64,000 nucleotides of DNA, taken from positions 15,680,059 through 15,744,058 of the forward strand of contig CM075760.1 in NCBI GenBank assembly GCA_037974335.1, given 5' to 3'. A program made the translations under genes and the position numbers. The stretch is from Prionace glauca. Taxonomy: Eukaryota; Chordata; Chondrichthyes; Carcharhiniformes; Carcharhinidae. The notes under the pieces were generated by a model, which worked only from the letters and a program-made list of their open reading frames with translations, was not told the DNA's origin and did not search any database. Shown one piece after another: positions 35,803-47,790 of the stretch (positions are counted from its first letter, which is position 1; every line of letters starts with the position of its first letter).

Positions 35803-36900
35803 TTCTGCCAGTCAGCCAATACTCGCTCCATGCCAGGATCTTGCTCTCAACACCGTTGGCACTTAATTTATTTAACAGTCTGCGATGCAGCTTCTTATCA
35901 ATGGTCTTCTGCGAATCGAAATAAATCAGGCCCACTTGTTCTCCCTATCTAACTTCCTTGTTACCTCCTCAAAGAACTCTGAACAGATTTGTTCGACATG
36001 CACTCCCCTTGACAAAGCCGTATTGACTCAGTCCTATTTTATCAGCACTTCTGCGACTTCATCTTTAATAATGAAATCTAAAATCTCGCCAATGATCGAA
36101 GTCAGGTTAACCGGTCTATAATTTACCACCTGCTGCCTCCCTCCCTTTTTTAATCAACAGAGTTACATTAGCTACTTTCCAGTCTGCTGGTACTGCCCCT
36201 CCCTCCACTGGTTCCTGTAAGATCATCACCATTGCCTGTACAATTTCCTCAGCTATCTATTTTAGAACGCTGAGGTGTAGTCCATTTGGTCCCAATGATT
36301 TATCCACCTTCAGAGCTTTCATTTTCCCCAGAACCTTCGACTTAGTGATGGCCACTACACTAACCTGTGCCTCCCGACTCTGCCCACACACTGACTGCTG
36401 GTAGAAGGGGCTTGTACCGAACTCAGGGGCTTTTTATATTTGTGATACCTCAACTCCACCGACAGAGATTCTATTACTTTTGATTCTCTGTGGCTTTTTG
36501 CTATCGATTTAGCTTCATTCCTCACTGGCAATGCAACACCCCCTCCTTTGCTCATCTGCCTGTCCTTCCAATAGGACATATTCCTTTGGGTATTTCGATA
36601 AAAGCCCTGGTCCCCTTGTTGTCATGTCTCCGTGATGCCCATAACATCATACAGGCCAATTTCAATGCCTGCAACAATGCCATATACTTCGTTCAGTGCA
36701 CTGCACATATTTGGGTACAACACACTCAGTCCTGCATTTCCCTTTTCATCCTTGTCAACTTTCGATTTTACTCCTACCTGAGGTTAGATGCTTGCCACCT
36801 CCTCTTCTCTCTGTTCTATTACGCGAGAGGCCAGGGAGGCCTGGAATTAACAGCTCCTCTACTCATGGAGAGGACAGGGAACTCGACATTGGTTATTGAC
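35803..36900 (-). mobile_element. Old CR1 LINE relic, part 2
   Basis: This continues the minus-strand relic from 33100-33416. At 35870-36180 is a decayed RT (GACAAAGCCGTATTGACTCA, then GGTTAACCGGTCTATAATTT). At 36490-36700 is endonuclease-linked sequence (CATGTCTCCGTGATGCCCAT, from ITETW-type coding). The far boundary is uncertain. Confidence 0.65.
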
Positions 36901-37445
36901 GATGGGACAGAAGAGGATCAAATGTTGGAGGGTTCATCGAGGCCTCACTCGCCAGAGAGGATTTTAAAACTGACTCCAGTCTCCAGGCATCAACTCCCAA
37001 ATGATTGTCTCTCCCCCTGATCAGATCTATGTGAGATAGACATAAGGACCAGGAATAAACAGTGGGCTGTATTGTATTGGAAATATGCTGTGGATTCTGC
37101 ACCAAGCCTGTATGAAGCGAATAAAGAAAAATATTCAATTGTTCGCACACGTATTGGGGGTGGGGATTGTTACTTCCAGGGGAGGAGTGTTGTATATATG
37201 TTGGGGCATTCCTTTCAGGGAACAGGCCATGTGATCTCAGGACTGGGGCGAGCTGTAGGATCCTCCCAGATTGGGCAGTCAATATTTGGAGAATTGTGTG
37301 AACAGACGGAGTAAAGAGTTGTGTTCCCTGACACCTGACTGTGGAGTCGATATTGAAGAGAATCCTCAGCACCACAGGACATAAACAAACGGTCCCGGTC
37401 CCAGCGCTGCATAACTCCACCTGTGGCTTGAATCTTCTATGTCAC
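36901..37445. other. Unassigned spacer
   Basis: Stretches at 37060-37380 have a compact promoter/poly(A)-like look, but I see no coding body or paired copy and do not assign a family. No gene is called. Confidence 0.3.
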
Positions 37446-37790
37446 CCTTTCAATTCTCCTCAAGGTGCTTGCTCTCTGTCCCAGTGCCCCCCTCTCACAC
37501 TCAGCTCAAGGTGCTGACTGTCTGTCCAAGTGCCTCCATCTCATAGTCTGCTCAATGTGCTGACTGTCTGTCCCAGTGTCCCAGTGCCTCCCTCTCACCC
37601 TCTCCTCAAGGTGATGACTGTTTGCCCCAGTGTCCCAGTGACCTCTCTCACACTCTCCTCAAGGTCCTGCTTGTTTGTCGCAGTGTTCCAGTGTTCCCCT
37701 CTCACACTCTCCTCAATGTGCTGCCTGTGTGTCCCGCTGTCCCCCCCCCCCTCACACTGTTGTCAAGTGGCTGCTGACTCTTTAGGTGTT
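37446..37790 (+). repeat. Minisatellite, about 55-60 bp unit
   Basis: About six degenerate units combine CTCACACTCTCCTCAAGGTG, GCTGACTGTCTGTC and CCAGTGTCCCAGTG. The array includes a poly-C expansion near 37740. Reading frames through it are artefacts. Confidence 0.8.
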
Positions 37791-38130
37791 CCAGTGTCCT
37801 TCTCCAACACTGTCCTCAACTCACTCTTGCCTCCTTACAACCTCACAATTGAAAATAAAGGGAAAGATCGATGTGAAGCCTGTTGAGAAGGTTCTTCTGT
37901 GTGTAATACTAAGGAATATTTCAATGTGAAAATTGCACTGACCGTGACACTGAGAGATAGTTCTATCTGGGGACTCTCTCTAACACCGTACTGTCCGTAA
38001 TGCCGTGATATCGACCTGTGTGCAATCGCTTACTAAGGATTTTCTCTGCATAAGCGTGAGATCGCCTACAGCCTGGATGTAGCAGTCTATATCAATCCTG
38101 ATTAATGCTAACCACATCTAAAACCCACAA
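37791..38130. other. Spacer, nothing recognised
   Basis: No gene or repeat recognised. Confidence 0.35.
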
Positions 38131-38134
38131 CCAT

Positions 38135-38890
38135 GATAACCCTAAGAGAATAAGATATGGGAACAGAATAGGCCATTAGGCCCATCGAGCTGGCTCCACC
38201 ATTCAATTGTGGCTGGTAAGATACTCAAACCCATTTTCCCATTTTTTTTCTCCACAACCTTCGGTCCCTTTACCAGTCAAGAACCTATCCACCTCTTTCT
38301 CAAATACACTCAGGGACCTGGCTTCCATAATCTTGTGTAGCCATGAATTCCACAGATTCACCACCATCTGACTGAAGAAATTTCTCCTCATCACATTTCT
38401 AAAGCATGAAGTTTTCACAACAGCAGCTTAAAATCTGAAAAGCTTACTTGGAATCAGGAGTTTTTGGAATGCTATTCCTTCATCTGGTGAGTGGAAAACT
38501 GGTATTGTGCGACTTCTCACTGTGCCCATCCCAGTCCAATATCAACATCTCTACATCCCAGTTCTCTTTCCTCTGAGGCTGTGCCCTCGTGTCCTAGTCA
38601 CTTGTACTAATGAAACATATTCTCTCTGTGCAATCTATCTAGGCCTTTCATTATTCTGTGGGATTCAATGAGATCCCATTCCTCATCCTTCCAATCTCTG
38701 TCAACTGCAGACTCAGAGTCCTCAGTTGCTGCTCAAGGATCAAGTATTTTATTCCCCGGATCATTCTTGTGAACCTTTTCTGGACCCTCTCCAAGGCCAT
38801 CAGATCCTTCCTTAGGCATGGGCCCCAAAATTGCAGACAATGAATGTGTTCTGACCAAAGTCTTTTAAAACCTCAGCAATTCATCCCTGC
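38135..38890 (-). mobile_element. Old CR1 LINE 3'-half relic
   Basis: Minus-strand relic. The terminal segment at 38140-38215 reads AATAGGCCATTAGGCCCATC and CATTCAATTGTGG. Decayed coding follows (NFFSQMVVNLWNS), then an inserted stretch near 38410-38560. The C-terminal RT region follows at 38570-38840 (CTGTGCCCTCGTGTCCTAGT). Confidence 0.7.
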
Positions 38891-38979
38891 TTTGTATTCT
38901 TGTTCTGTCGAAATGAACCCTAGCAAAGAGGCCTCTGTTATATAGAAATAATTTTGAAAAAACATTCAGTCTGATCCCC

Positions 38980-39439
38980 CATTACTTCCAATTCCCGGAC
39001 CCTCAACATCCCATCTAGGCTGGAAATGTTCTACTTTGTGTGTAGATAGTGTTGGATTGAAGGGGGTTAAGTGAAGCTGTTTGTTTAGTGACTGTAATTG
39101 ATGTGAGTCTCCATGGATCCGATTAGTGTGCCTGGATGGATTTCTCACTTCCATTAATAAGGGATTCCGTTCAATGTGTTGTCCCATAGAGTCAGCGGGA
39201 GCGACAACTCCAAACTAACAGAGATCAGCGGCTGTGGAGAGAGTGGAAGGGAGAAGAGAGATCAGAAACGAGAAACAACGAATTGGAATGTTCCAATAAT
39301 GGATCAAAATCTGGGAACAATGAATTGGAATGTTCCACCAATGGATCAGAATCTGAAAACAATGGATTGGAATGTTCCAACCAAGGACAGGAGTTTATCC
39401 TATTGGATTTCGTGGTTTACAACAGATAACTTGTGGATA
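38980..39439 (+). promoter_or_regulatory. Receptor D 5' region, conserved with receptor F
   Basis: The block from about 38980 to the start of exon 1 aligns with 59811-60321 upstream of receptor F. Shared words include GTGTTGGATTGAA, GTGAAGCTGTTTGTTTAGTG and AATAAGGGATTCCGTTCAAT. It holds 42-bp repeats (39290-39385). An alternative in-frame ATG at 39176 would add an 88-residue repeat-bearing N-terminus. A 1-bp length difference near 39213 puts the same upstream words out of frame between D and F, which argues that this part is 5' UTR. The basal promoter itself is not resolved. Confidence 0.55.
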
Positions 39440-39521
39440 ATGCCAGCTGATCGGATTCTATTTGTACTGTACATGATTCAATGCTTCTATTATCCCCTCC
39501 TGGCGATTATTGGTGTTCCGG
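39440..39521 (+). CDS. Receptor D: exon 1 (start codon and TM1 start)
   Basis: It encodes MPADRILFVLYMIQCFYYPL and LAIIGVP plus one base, then donor GTAAGT. I chose the ATG at 39440 because the resulting length (27 codons plus one base) parallels the 23-codon exon 1 of B and C. It also parallels the 28-codon exon of F (MPSAVRI). The frame is open upstream to 39176, so a longer extracellular N-terminus with the NLGTM-type repeats cannot be excluded. Confidence 0.8.
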
Positions 39522-40049
39522 GTAAGTCCCTGGCTGGAATTGTACCGGTCCAACTGCCACGGGAATTGGAGCAGGCAAGGGACGAAGCATTGGAATGTCT
39601 GTTGAATATGGGTGGGATTTTGCAGTTTTGGGAAGTGTGAGGCTGTAAAGTCCCATCCCCTGTATTCAGTTCCTAACTCTAGAAAAGGTTGTTTAATTAT
39701 ATTGATTTTCTTGTTTTTTACTGTACTCGGTTTGTTGCTCTTGATGTTTCTGTTGAATCTATGTATCCAGTTATTAATTCTTTCAGCAACTGACAATTGA
39801 TAATTGTCTGAGGGCCTATGGCTAGGATTTTTTTTTGTGTGCTGTGACTTTCCATAGACATGTGACCTCAAATATTATTCCTTCATGAGAAGAAGATCAA
39901 GGCAGAATCATTTTTTCCTTTTTTACCTGTTACATTTTACATGTAACACCAGTTCACTTCTAATCACCTACCCATCACGGGGCCCCAGAATCCATTTTAT
40001 TGATCATGTGTGCACAGCAGGATCTCACAGAGAAAACATATTTCATACA

Positions 40050-40435
40050 ATGTGAAATTTATTCATCAATGTCACAAGCATGCAAATAATAACATTGCAG
40101 GGAAGTTGATATAAAAATACCTGTTGGGATTCATCCTATTCCAAGAACGTGTGATGTTTCTCTGGAAAGAATCCACTTTAAGCCAGTCCAGTTTCTCACA
40201 GCTCCCCAGTGTCAACCCTGAGTCTTGTAAATCCATTCTTCATCACAGCTGTCCTGTGTATATCATCACCTTCATAAGTTCATTGGTAAGGCCAGGGCAC
40301 TTGAGATGCGAAAGACCGATTTGATTTGGTTTGATTTGGTTTATTATTATGTAATAAATATGTGATCCAAGCCGGGAATCAAACTCAGGTCCTGTGAGAC
40401 AGCAGTGCTAAACATTATACCACCATGCTGCTGAC
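40050..40435 (-). mobile_element. SINE, split and diverged
   Basis: The tail at 40055-40110 (AAATTTATTCATCAATGTCA, then ACATTGCAGGGAAGTTGATA) and the head at 40360-40432 (AAGCCGGGAATCAAACTCAG, GCAGTGCTAAACATTATACC) are separated by about 230 bp of unrelated sequence. Confidence 0.65.
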
Positions 40436-40979
40436 TCAAGAACAGCTTCTTCTCTGCTGCCATCAGATGTTGTAATGGACCCACATCGCATTAAATGATC
40501 TTTTATTTCACACTAGTTATGGTTGCAACGTTACATTCTGCAGTCACTCCTTCTCTATGTACACGGTTACAGTGTTAGAGATTAAACTGTGGGGCCAGGG
40601 AGATGGTATCTGTGGACCTGTTGGGGAGGTAGGGGAACTATAGGATATGAAGGCAATCTGGAGGCAGGAATTGATTCATACTATGACTAACTTTTTTGAT
40701 GAATTTCATAATATAGGAGATACAGTGAAAAATGTGGTTGCTTAAGTGCCATACAAACAAAACATACTGCATTCAATCAGTTGGTTGGTACATGTACTCA
40801 CACATTTTTAAATCTTTTTTTTCTCTGATGGAACAAGTGGGAAGATTTGATGTCCGTAGTGCACTATTCCTCAATTTGCTTTGTTGCTTTTGTGAGGCAA
40901 CGGGAAGTTCAGACAGGATCAATAAGTGGAAACTTGGTTTGATTGATGGACTGGTCTGTATTCACCACGCTTTGAGGCA

Positions 40980-41870
40980 TTCATACCAAGCTAGAATGTT
41001 CTTTATGGAGCGTCTGTAAAAGTTGGTGAGAGTCGCAGCTGAGATGCCATGTGTCCATAAACATCTGAGAAAATACAGGCGTTTGTAGATTTTTTTTAAT
41101 TATAGGGTCGTCATGGAGGAAGCAGGGAAGGTTGTCGGTGATCTGGACCCTAAAACCTGAAGCTCCCAACCATTTCAACTTCATCCCACTGATGTAGATA
41201 GGGACATGTGCTCCACTATGTTTCCAAAAGTCAATTTGCTTTGTTGACATTGAGGAAGAGATTATTGTTGTCGCCCCAATTCACCCAGATTTTCTGTCTC
41301 TTCCTTGTTCTCGGTCTCATCGTTTTTTTCAGTTCTGACCCACTGCAGGTGTCATCAGCGAACTTGGAAATCCAGTTGGAGGGGAATTTGGCCACACAGC
41401 CACCAGGGTATGAGTATAGCAAGGGGCCGAGGACACAGCTTTATGGAGCAGCACAGTTGAGGATGATTGTGGAGGAGTGTTGTTGACTGCCCTTAATTAT
41501 TGCTGTCTGCGCGTCAGGAAGTTCAGAATCAAATTGCAGAGGCAAAAGCCAAGACCCAGATCATACACCTTGGATACGAGTTTTTTTTTGGAATAATGGT
41601 GTTGCAGGCTCAGTCGATAAACACAAGTCGGTGTTACAGGGTTGACTGTAGGGTCAGGGAGATGGCATTTGTGGCCCTATTGTGGATGTAGGTGAACTGT
41701 AGTGGATCGAGGCAATCAGAGAAGCCGGAACTGATGCATGCCATGACTAACCTTTTGATGCATTTCATAATATGGAATGTCAGAGTTACCGGGCGACAGT
41801 TATTAAGGCAGGCTGCTTGGTTTTTCCTTTGGTACTGGCCTTTGAGTTTTTAGCTGGTGCCTAGATTGGC
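40980..41870 (-). mobile_element. L2/Rex1-type LINE relic in intron D
   Basis: The minus strand shows a decayed reverse transcriptase distinct from CR1: WISKFADDT, then WGDNNNLFLNVNKA, then VPIYISGMKLKWLGAS. In fish L2/Rex1 elements the equivalents are W..NNL.LNV.KT and PI.I.G. The related upstream section at 41600-41820 is shared with intron F (61425-61700), so the insertion predates the D/F duplication. Confidence 0.68.
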
Positions 41871-42723
41871 AATCTTCCTACTGAGAGAGGACTCATGGAA
41901 CGGGATGATCCAGTGGATCAAAGTGGGGCAGCAGCAATCGCATTGACTATTATGGACGACAACTATTCTCTGAACCTTGAAGCTTTCATCCACTGGTGAG
42001 AGAAAACACGAGTACTTGTGCTCTGTGCCAATTGAGTGTGAGATTACTATTTCTTCCTGTGTCCTATTAACGATGACCACAATGTTGTGGTCTCCTCTCC
42101 AGGGTACAGTTTCGTATAAATATAATAGAGATTCTGTGTTATCAAGGCATCAGGATCTTCCTCTGCCAACTGTTAGTATTGTCCAGAGGCCAGGGTCAAA
42201 CCAGCACTGTTTGGTACCAGTTCTGTTGCGGGACTTGTCACTAAGTTGTCTGAGAGACAACGGATTACCACCTACAGGACTCCAATCCGGGTTTTCTGTC
42301 AGGGTTCACTCCCTCAGCCTTCTTACGCTGCAAATCCTCCACATGGTAGAGAGCCTATTGAGCTGTAGTTGAGTAAGGGACAATGTTAAGGACTCCCCAG
42401 AAAGCTCTCTCCCAAGTGAGTACAATTGTGTTGCTACAATGGAGTGGTTGGCACTGCTGACTCACAGGATCAGGCACACACATTCAAACCCAGGGTTGGT
42501 CAATGTCGATGTGGAGTTTGAAGATTTTCCCTGTGTCTGTAGAGCTTTCCTCCAGATGTTCCATTTTCCACTCACACTGCAAAAGACGTGCTGGATTTTA
42601 TGTAAATAGTGATTTTATGTGAGTGTATATGTATTTCTTTCATTTTAACCCATCCTCAGTCTAAATGATAATTTCTTTCCATGAATCATAACTAATTTTA
42701 TTCTTTATTTCCCTTCTTGACAG

Positions 42724-43652
42724 TGAACATAATCACAATTGTGACACTGATGAGCAGAAACTGTGGTCTGTCCAAATGTGTCACTCGTTACCTGGTGGCC
42801 ATGTCAGCGGGGGATCTGCTGGTCATTATTCTCGACTTGATATTGAGACACATTTCCATTCTATATCCGGAACAGTTTTCTTTCCTGCTGTCGCTCCCCG
42901 TGTGTAACATCCACGCCGTCCTTCTTTATGCAGCCACTGACTGTTCTGTCTGGTTCACCGTCACTTTCACCTTTGATCGATTTGTGGCCATTTGCTGCCC
43001 CAAGCTGAAAAGTAAATATTGCACTGAGAAATCGGCGGCTGTGGTTCTAGGAACAGTGACGGTGCTGAGCTGTTTAAAGAACATTTTCTGGTATTTTATG
43101 TTACTAAGTAGATATTGGCTGTCGAATAACCCGTGGTTTTGTGATTTTATACTGGATGCTGCTAAATCTGATATCTGGGGAACAATTGAGTTCCTCCACA
43201 ACATTGTAACTCCGTGTGTCCCATTCGTGCTGATTCTGCTGCTCAATGCTCTCACTGTCAGGCACATTTTAGTGAGCAGCAGAGCCCGTGGGAGACTCCG
43301 GGCTCACAGCAGTGGGGAGAATCCCAGAGACCCAGAGATGGAGAGTAGAAGGAAATCCATCATTTTACTACTTGCTATCTCAGCCAATTTCATCATCTTA
43401 TGGTCGACATTAATGGTTTATTCACTATGGATACGTATGTATGGCTTGGGCTATCAGTCAGTAAGGTTAAATCTTTTCGTTATGGAATTGGGCTTCATGC
43501 TGCAACTCACAAGTTGCTGTACAAACACTGCCATTTATGCTGTGACACAGACTCACTTCAGAGAGCAGCTAAAAGATCTAATGAAATATCCTATACTACA
43601 ATTGTTCAACTCAATTCACCCTCAGAGGAAACTACAAACACAAGATCCCTGA
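42724..43652 (+). CDS. Receptor D: GPR139-like GPCR, exon 2 (intact)
   Basis: It joins exon 1 in phase 1 (Val-Asn-Ile-Ile) and with it gives an unbroken 336-residue receptor. Visible features: CGLSKCVTRYLVAMSAGDLL (TM2 Asp kept), a TM3 cysteine in LPVCNIHAV, TFDRFVAICC (DRF), ECL2 cysteine in PWFCD, PCVPFVLILLLNALTVRHI (TM5), EMESRRKSIILLLAIS (TM6) and CCTNTAIYAVTQTHFR (TM7, NT where most class A receptors have NP). AATAAA at about 43683 could serve as the poly(A) signal. It is the sister of receptor F and forms a D/F subgroup apart from A/B. Ligand and coupling cannot be read from sequence. Confidence 0.93.
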
Positions 43653-43689
43653 CTCTTCCTGTTGGGGATTCATACTGTAAAAAATAAAT

Positions 43690-44110
43690 AAAACTGTCTC
43701 ACAGAGACAGAAAAAGTGACAGATAAAGAGAGAGAGCAGTGTTAGCAACAGTGAGAGTGATAGTGAGAGGGATAGATTGTCAGAGAGAGAGAAAAGCACA
43801 AGACATGGAGAGCAACAGTGATTGAAATAGTTTCTAGTAGGTACAGAAGCAGGCAGAAAGAGAGAAAGAACAGAGACAGAGAGAAACTCACACAAAGCAA
43901 GATAGATAGGGATAGAGAGTGGGGAAAATGGTGATATACAGTGAATGAGAAAGGGAGACGGAGGAAGATTGGAGGTTGTAATAAGAGAGTAGAGGGAGAC
44001 AAAGGGGAAACATGAGTCAAAAAGTGAGGCAGAAGGAAACAACCAGAGACAGAGAGACACAAAAATATAGAGACAGAGAGCGGGAACAAATGGAAAAAAA
44101 AATGAGACAG
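43690..44110 (+). repeat. Purine-rich (GA) tract 3' of receptor D
   Basis: This long AGAGA-type low-complexity tract has strong strand asymmetry and shares words with the tract at 63320-64000 (GTGACAG, GTTAGCAACAGTGAGAG). The minus-strand serine/leucine-rich frames through it are not genes. Confidence 0.9.
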
Positions 44111-45820
44111 AATGAGTACAATGGAAACACCAAGGACAAAATTTCAGTATGTTAAAACTAAGACCTAAATAACCATGATTATTGTCTTTTCATATTTCAA
44201 TGGTGTGTCTGTTGGCATCCCAGGATGGTGAATATTTCATCACCAGCATGGTTAATGTGGTGTACACTTGAAGTGCCACTTCATGTGCCAAGTATCTTGA
44301 TATTTGACGAAGTGCCTTTAAGACAGAGATAGATCTGTTCTTGGTTAATAGAGGGATTAGGGGTATGTGGAAAAGGCAGGAAAATATTAGCTATGATTGA
44401 ATGGTGGAGCAGAATCGATGGGCCTAATTCTGTTTATATGTCTTATGGTCTTATGCTCTTATTACACGATTCCAAGTGATAGGCTCTGGTTAATGCATGG
44501 GTAGTTGGCACTCAGCACTTTGTGGTTGATGATCAGAGTTTTAGAAAATTGTTGTGTGTGGCATTCTGAGAAACTGAGAATCGGATATTCATATATGGCT
44601 CCCTTCAATCTGAGAGACAAGTTAACTGCTTCTACTGCTGAATGATGTTTAATATTCCTCTTTGCCAAAAGCTGTAGAATTGATCAGGATCAGCTTACAA
44701 ACTTAGGAAAATCAGAATCAGGAGCAGGTTGTCTAAGGCTCCTCCATAGTTTTTGGAACAAATTAGGCAGTTGGGTAGGGCACAGGCCAGATGAAAAGCT
44801 TGGAGTGAAGTCCAGTCCAGTATTCAAGGAAAAGTGGGCTGTGCATCAGACGGGAAAGCATGGGCAGGGTGAGGCACATGGCAGATCAGAAGGCTAAAAT
44901 TCATTTAATGTAATCAATGAGCCAGTCTGGTAAGGCAGATAAACTTGGATCGCTGATTAGCAAGTGCAAATATTATATTGTAATCACTGAGAAATAGCTA
45001 AAAGGAAAGCAGACTGATGTAACAAGCTGACATCCAGAGATGGGCCTGATGGCGTTTGAGTAGATATGTATTATTCGTTGAAAAATGTGATCAATAGAAT
45101 CCAATGTTTTGAACGAGATCAGTCAATTAACAAATAAATATTTTCCATCACTGAACTAAATGTTGTAATCTGTTTGTTCATGTATTAAGAAAAACTTCAA
45201 ACCATTCTTCTACCTCAATGTCCCTCAGGTGATTATATAGTGTATAAATTAAAAGCTTTGGGAATGGAAAACCTCACAGTTTAAGACAGAGGGACTGCAA
45301 GCAGTAGAAGGGACTCATTACTGCACACTGAAAATGATCTATCCAATTCAGAAAGCTACGAAAATAATCTACCCAATGAACGGCTTACTGTTTTTAAATT
45401 CTGAATGAAAATGTCTCATGTTGATCTTCTGTTCACTGCCATACATGCACCACGTGAATGATGATATACATGTAAATCAAATGTCTTGTATTATCGCTAT
45501 GCTTTTAAGTATTGTCATGAACAAATAAAATTCACAGTCTCACTGATCAATGAAATTATTGTATTTAAATTTATTTTGTAAATTTAGAGATTGGATCTCA
45601 GTGAAGGCGATCGCTCTGAATTTTATAGAAGTAAGAATAAATTCAAATTGTGCATGTGGATCACTAACCGGAGTGCAATAACTGACACCAGTGAATAAAC
45701 AATATCGTGTCTATTTATCAGTGTTGAATTGTACTATTAGCGCAGTGGAATATTTGATCTAAGTATCCAGCTATTTATGACATTATGTATCCATGCATTT
45801 ACAATCTGCAATGCTCTGTG
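44111..45820. other. Intergenic with an old CR1 end
   Basis: Only 44285-44465 is recognisable: a plus-strand CR1 3'-end relic (GAGGGATTAGGGGTATGTGG, then TTGAATGGTGGAGCAGAATC and a TCTTATGGTCTTATG tail). The rest is AT-rich with no gene seen. Confidence 0.5.
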
Positions 45821-45968
45821 TTTATAACATTAGGGAGGTCAGAACTATCGTGTCGTGTACACTTCTGGTCGCCATTTTTTTTGGAGGGGTGTGATTGCAT
45901 CTGTAATTATTTTTATTCCAAGTATGGTCAACGTTGCAGAGGAGGCCAGTCTGTGTGTTCAGAAAGAT

Positions 45969-47778
45969 AGTAAAAAGCGTGACAACACCAGGTTTTAGTC
46001 CAACCGATTTATTTGATAATATATAACGTTCACCATGGTAGGCTTCTGCAGAAAATGCAGATGTATGGGATTGTGGGTAATCTAGGAAATTGGATCAGAA
46101 ATTGGCTATCAGATAGGAGACAGAGGGTGGTGGTTGATGGTAAATATTCATCATGGAGTTCGATTACGAGTGGTGTGCCTCAGGGGTCTGTTTTGGGGCC
46201 ACTGCTGTTTGTAATCTTTAATGATGATCTGGATGAGGGTATAGTTGGGTGGATTAGTAATTTTGCTGATGACACTAAAGTCGGAGGTGTGGTAGATTGT
46301 GAGGAAGGGTGTCATAGTCTGCAGCGAGACTTAGATAGTTGCAGAGCTGGGCCGAGAGGTGGCGGATGGAATTTAATGCGGAGAAGTGTGAGGTAATTTA
46401 CTTCGGTAGGAGCAACAGATGTGTTGAGTATAGGGCTAACGGGAGGACTTTGAATAGTGTGGATGAACAGAGGGATCTAGCTGTATGTGTACATAGATCC
46501 CTGAAAGTTGGGAATCAAGTAGATAAGGTTGTTAAGAAGGCGTACGGTATCTTGACGTTTATTAGTAGGGGGATTGAATTTAAGAGTCGCAGCGTCATGT
46601 TGCAACTGTACACTACTCAGGTAGGGCCGCACTTGGAGTACTGTGTGCTGTTCTGGTCCCCACATTACAGGAAGGATGTGGAGGCTTTGGAGAGGGTGCA
46701 GAGGAGGTTTACTAGGATGTTGCCTGGGATGGTGGAGAGATCCTATGAGGAGAGACTGAGGGATCTGGGGTTGTTTTCGTTGGAAAGAAGGCGGCTAAGA
46801 CGGGATCTTATTGAAACATATAAGATGATTAGAGGATTAGATAGGGTGGACAGTGATAGCCTTTTTCCTCGGATGGAGAAAGCTAGCACGCGGGGGCATG
46901 GCTTTAAATTAAGGGGGGGGGGGTAGCTACAGGACGGATGTCAGGGGTAGGTTCTTTACCCAGCGGGTGGTGAGGGATTGGAATGCCCTGCCTGCTGCAG
47001 TTGTAAATGCGCCTAGTTTGATAGGTTTATGGACGAAAGGGGATTGGTTTGGGTTGGGGGTCATTGTTTTTGTAACTGGTCGGCGCAGCATCGTGGGCCG
47101 AAGGGCCTGTTCTGCGCTGTAATGTTCTATGTTCTATACTCACAAGCTTTCGAGGGGACTCCCTCTTCGTCAGGTGAATGAAGAGTTCTGGCCTCGGACA
47201 GAGCATATAAAGCACAGACAGTTTAAAGATTACTGATTAGAATGCGAATCCTTTCACCTAACCTGCTGTTCAAGTCCTAATGTGGTCGACAATGTGAGTG
47301 GAAGGAGCACAGATCACAGGTTAAAGAGATGTGTATTGTCTCCAGACAGCACAGTAAGTGAGGTTTTGCAAACCCAGGCAAGGGTTTGAAAAGACATGAA
47401 AAGGGATCTTGGGTTCATGTCGCACTATCTGTAACCCCCGTGACTTGCCTGGGTTTGCAAAACCTCACTTACTGTATTGTCTGGAGACAATACACATCTC
47501 TGTAAACTGTGATCAGTGCTCCTTCTACTCACATTGTCAGTCACTTTAAGACTTGAACAGCAGGTTAGGTGTAAGGATTCACATTCTAATCAGTAATCTC
47601 TAAACTGTCTGTGCTTTATATGCTCTGTCTGAGGCCAGAACTCTCCATTCACCTGACGAAGAGGGAAACCTCGAAAGCTTGTGAGTCTATTATCAAATAA
47701 ATCGGTTGGACTAAAACCTGGTGTTGCCAGACTTTTTACTGTGTTTACGCCAGTCCAACGCCGGCATACCCACATCAT
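45969..47778. mobile_element. PLE-derived palindromic foldback with CR1 subfamily C insert
   Basis: Two long inverted arms face each other: left 45969-46022 plus 47138-47405, right about 47425-47778. Both carry the PLE terminus words (ACAACACCAGGTTTTAGTCC, its complement, and TTTATTTGATAATA). They also share the internal words AACAGCAGGTTAGGTG and TTTGCAAAACCTCACTTACT. The 12-bp direct repeat GTTCAGAAAGAT flanks the whole at 45957-45968 and 47779-47790. Apart from the CR1 insert, the element is nearly one perfect hairpin of about 0.7 kb. Confidence 0.85.
46023..47137 (+). mobile_element. CR1-type LINE, subfamily C, 5'-truncated, inside the foldback
   Basis: It begins within the RT ([14 protein letters not shown]) and runs to the 3' tail: [35 protein letters not shown] and RRFTRMLPGM. 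The end at 47090-47137 has GGGCCGAAGGGCCTGTTCTG and a CTATGTTCTAT tail. Two frames and a poly-G run near 46915 show modest decay. It sits about 54 bp inside the left arm of the palindrome. Confidence 0.9.
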
Positions 47779-47790
47779 GTTCAGAAAGAT

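Larger units (their letters stand above)
39522..42723 (+). other. Intron of receptor D
   Basis: A 3.2-kb intron. It contains a split SINE (40050-40435), an L2/Rex1-type LINE relic (40980-41870) and a SINE-like stretch near 42430-42600. It ends in acceptor CTTGACAG. The parts at 39640-39870 and 41590-42720 align with the intron of receptor F. Confidence 0.8.

Noticed and set aside
37060-37400. Compact block with promoter- and poly(A)-like words, possibly a lone terminal repeat of an unidentified element
   Set aside because: No paired copy, coding body or clear target duplication is visible, so I assign no family.
43632-44089. Serine/leucine-rich minus-strand frames
   Set aside because: They are the complement of a GA low-complexity tract.
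47653-47676. A proven hammerhead ribozyme
   Set aside because: Only the CTGANGA-stem-GAAA part is visible, with one extra A. I could not fit stems I and III, so it is reported only as a candidate hairpin.
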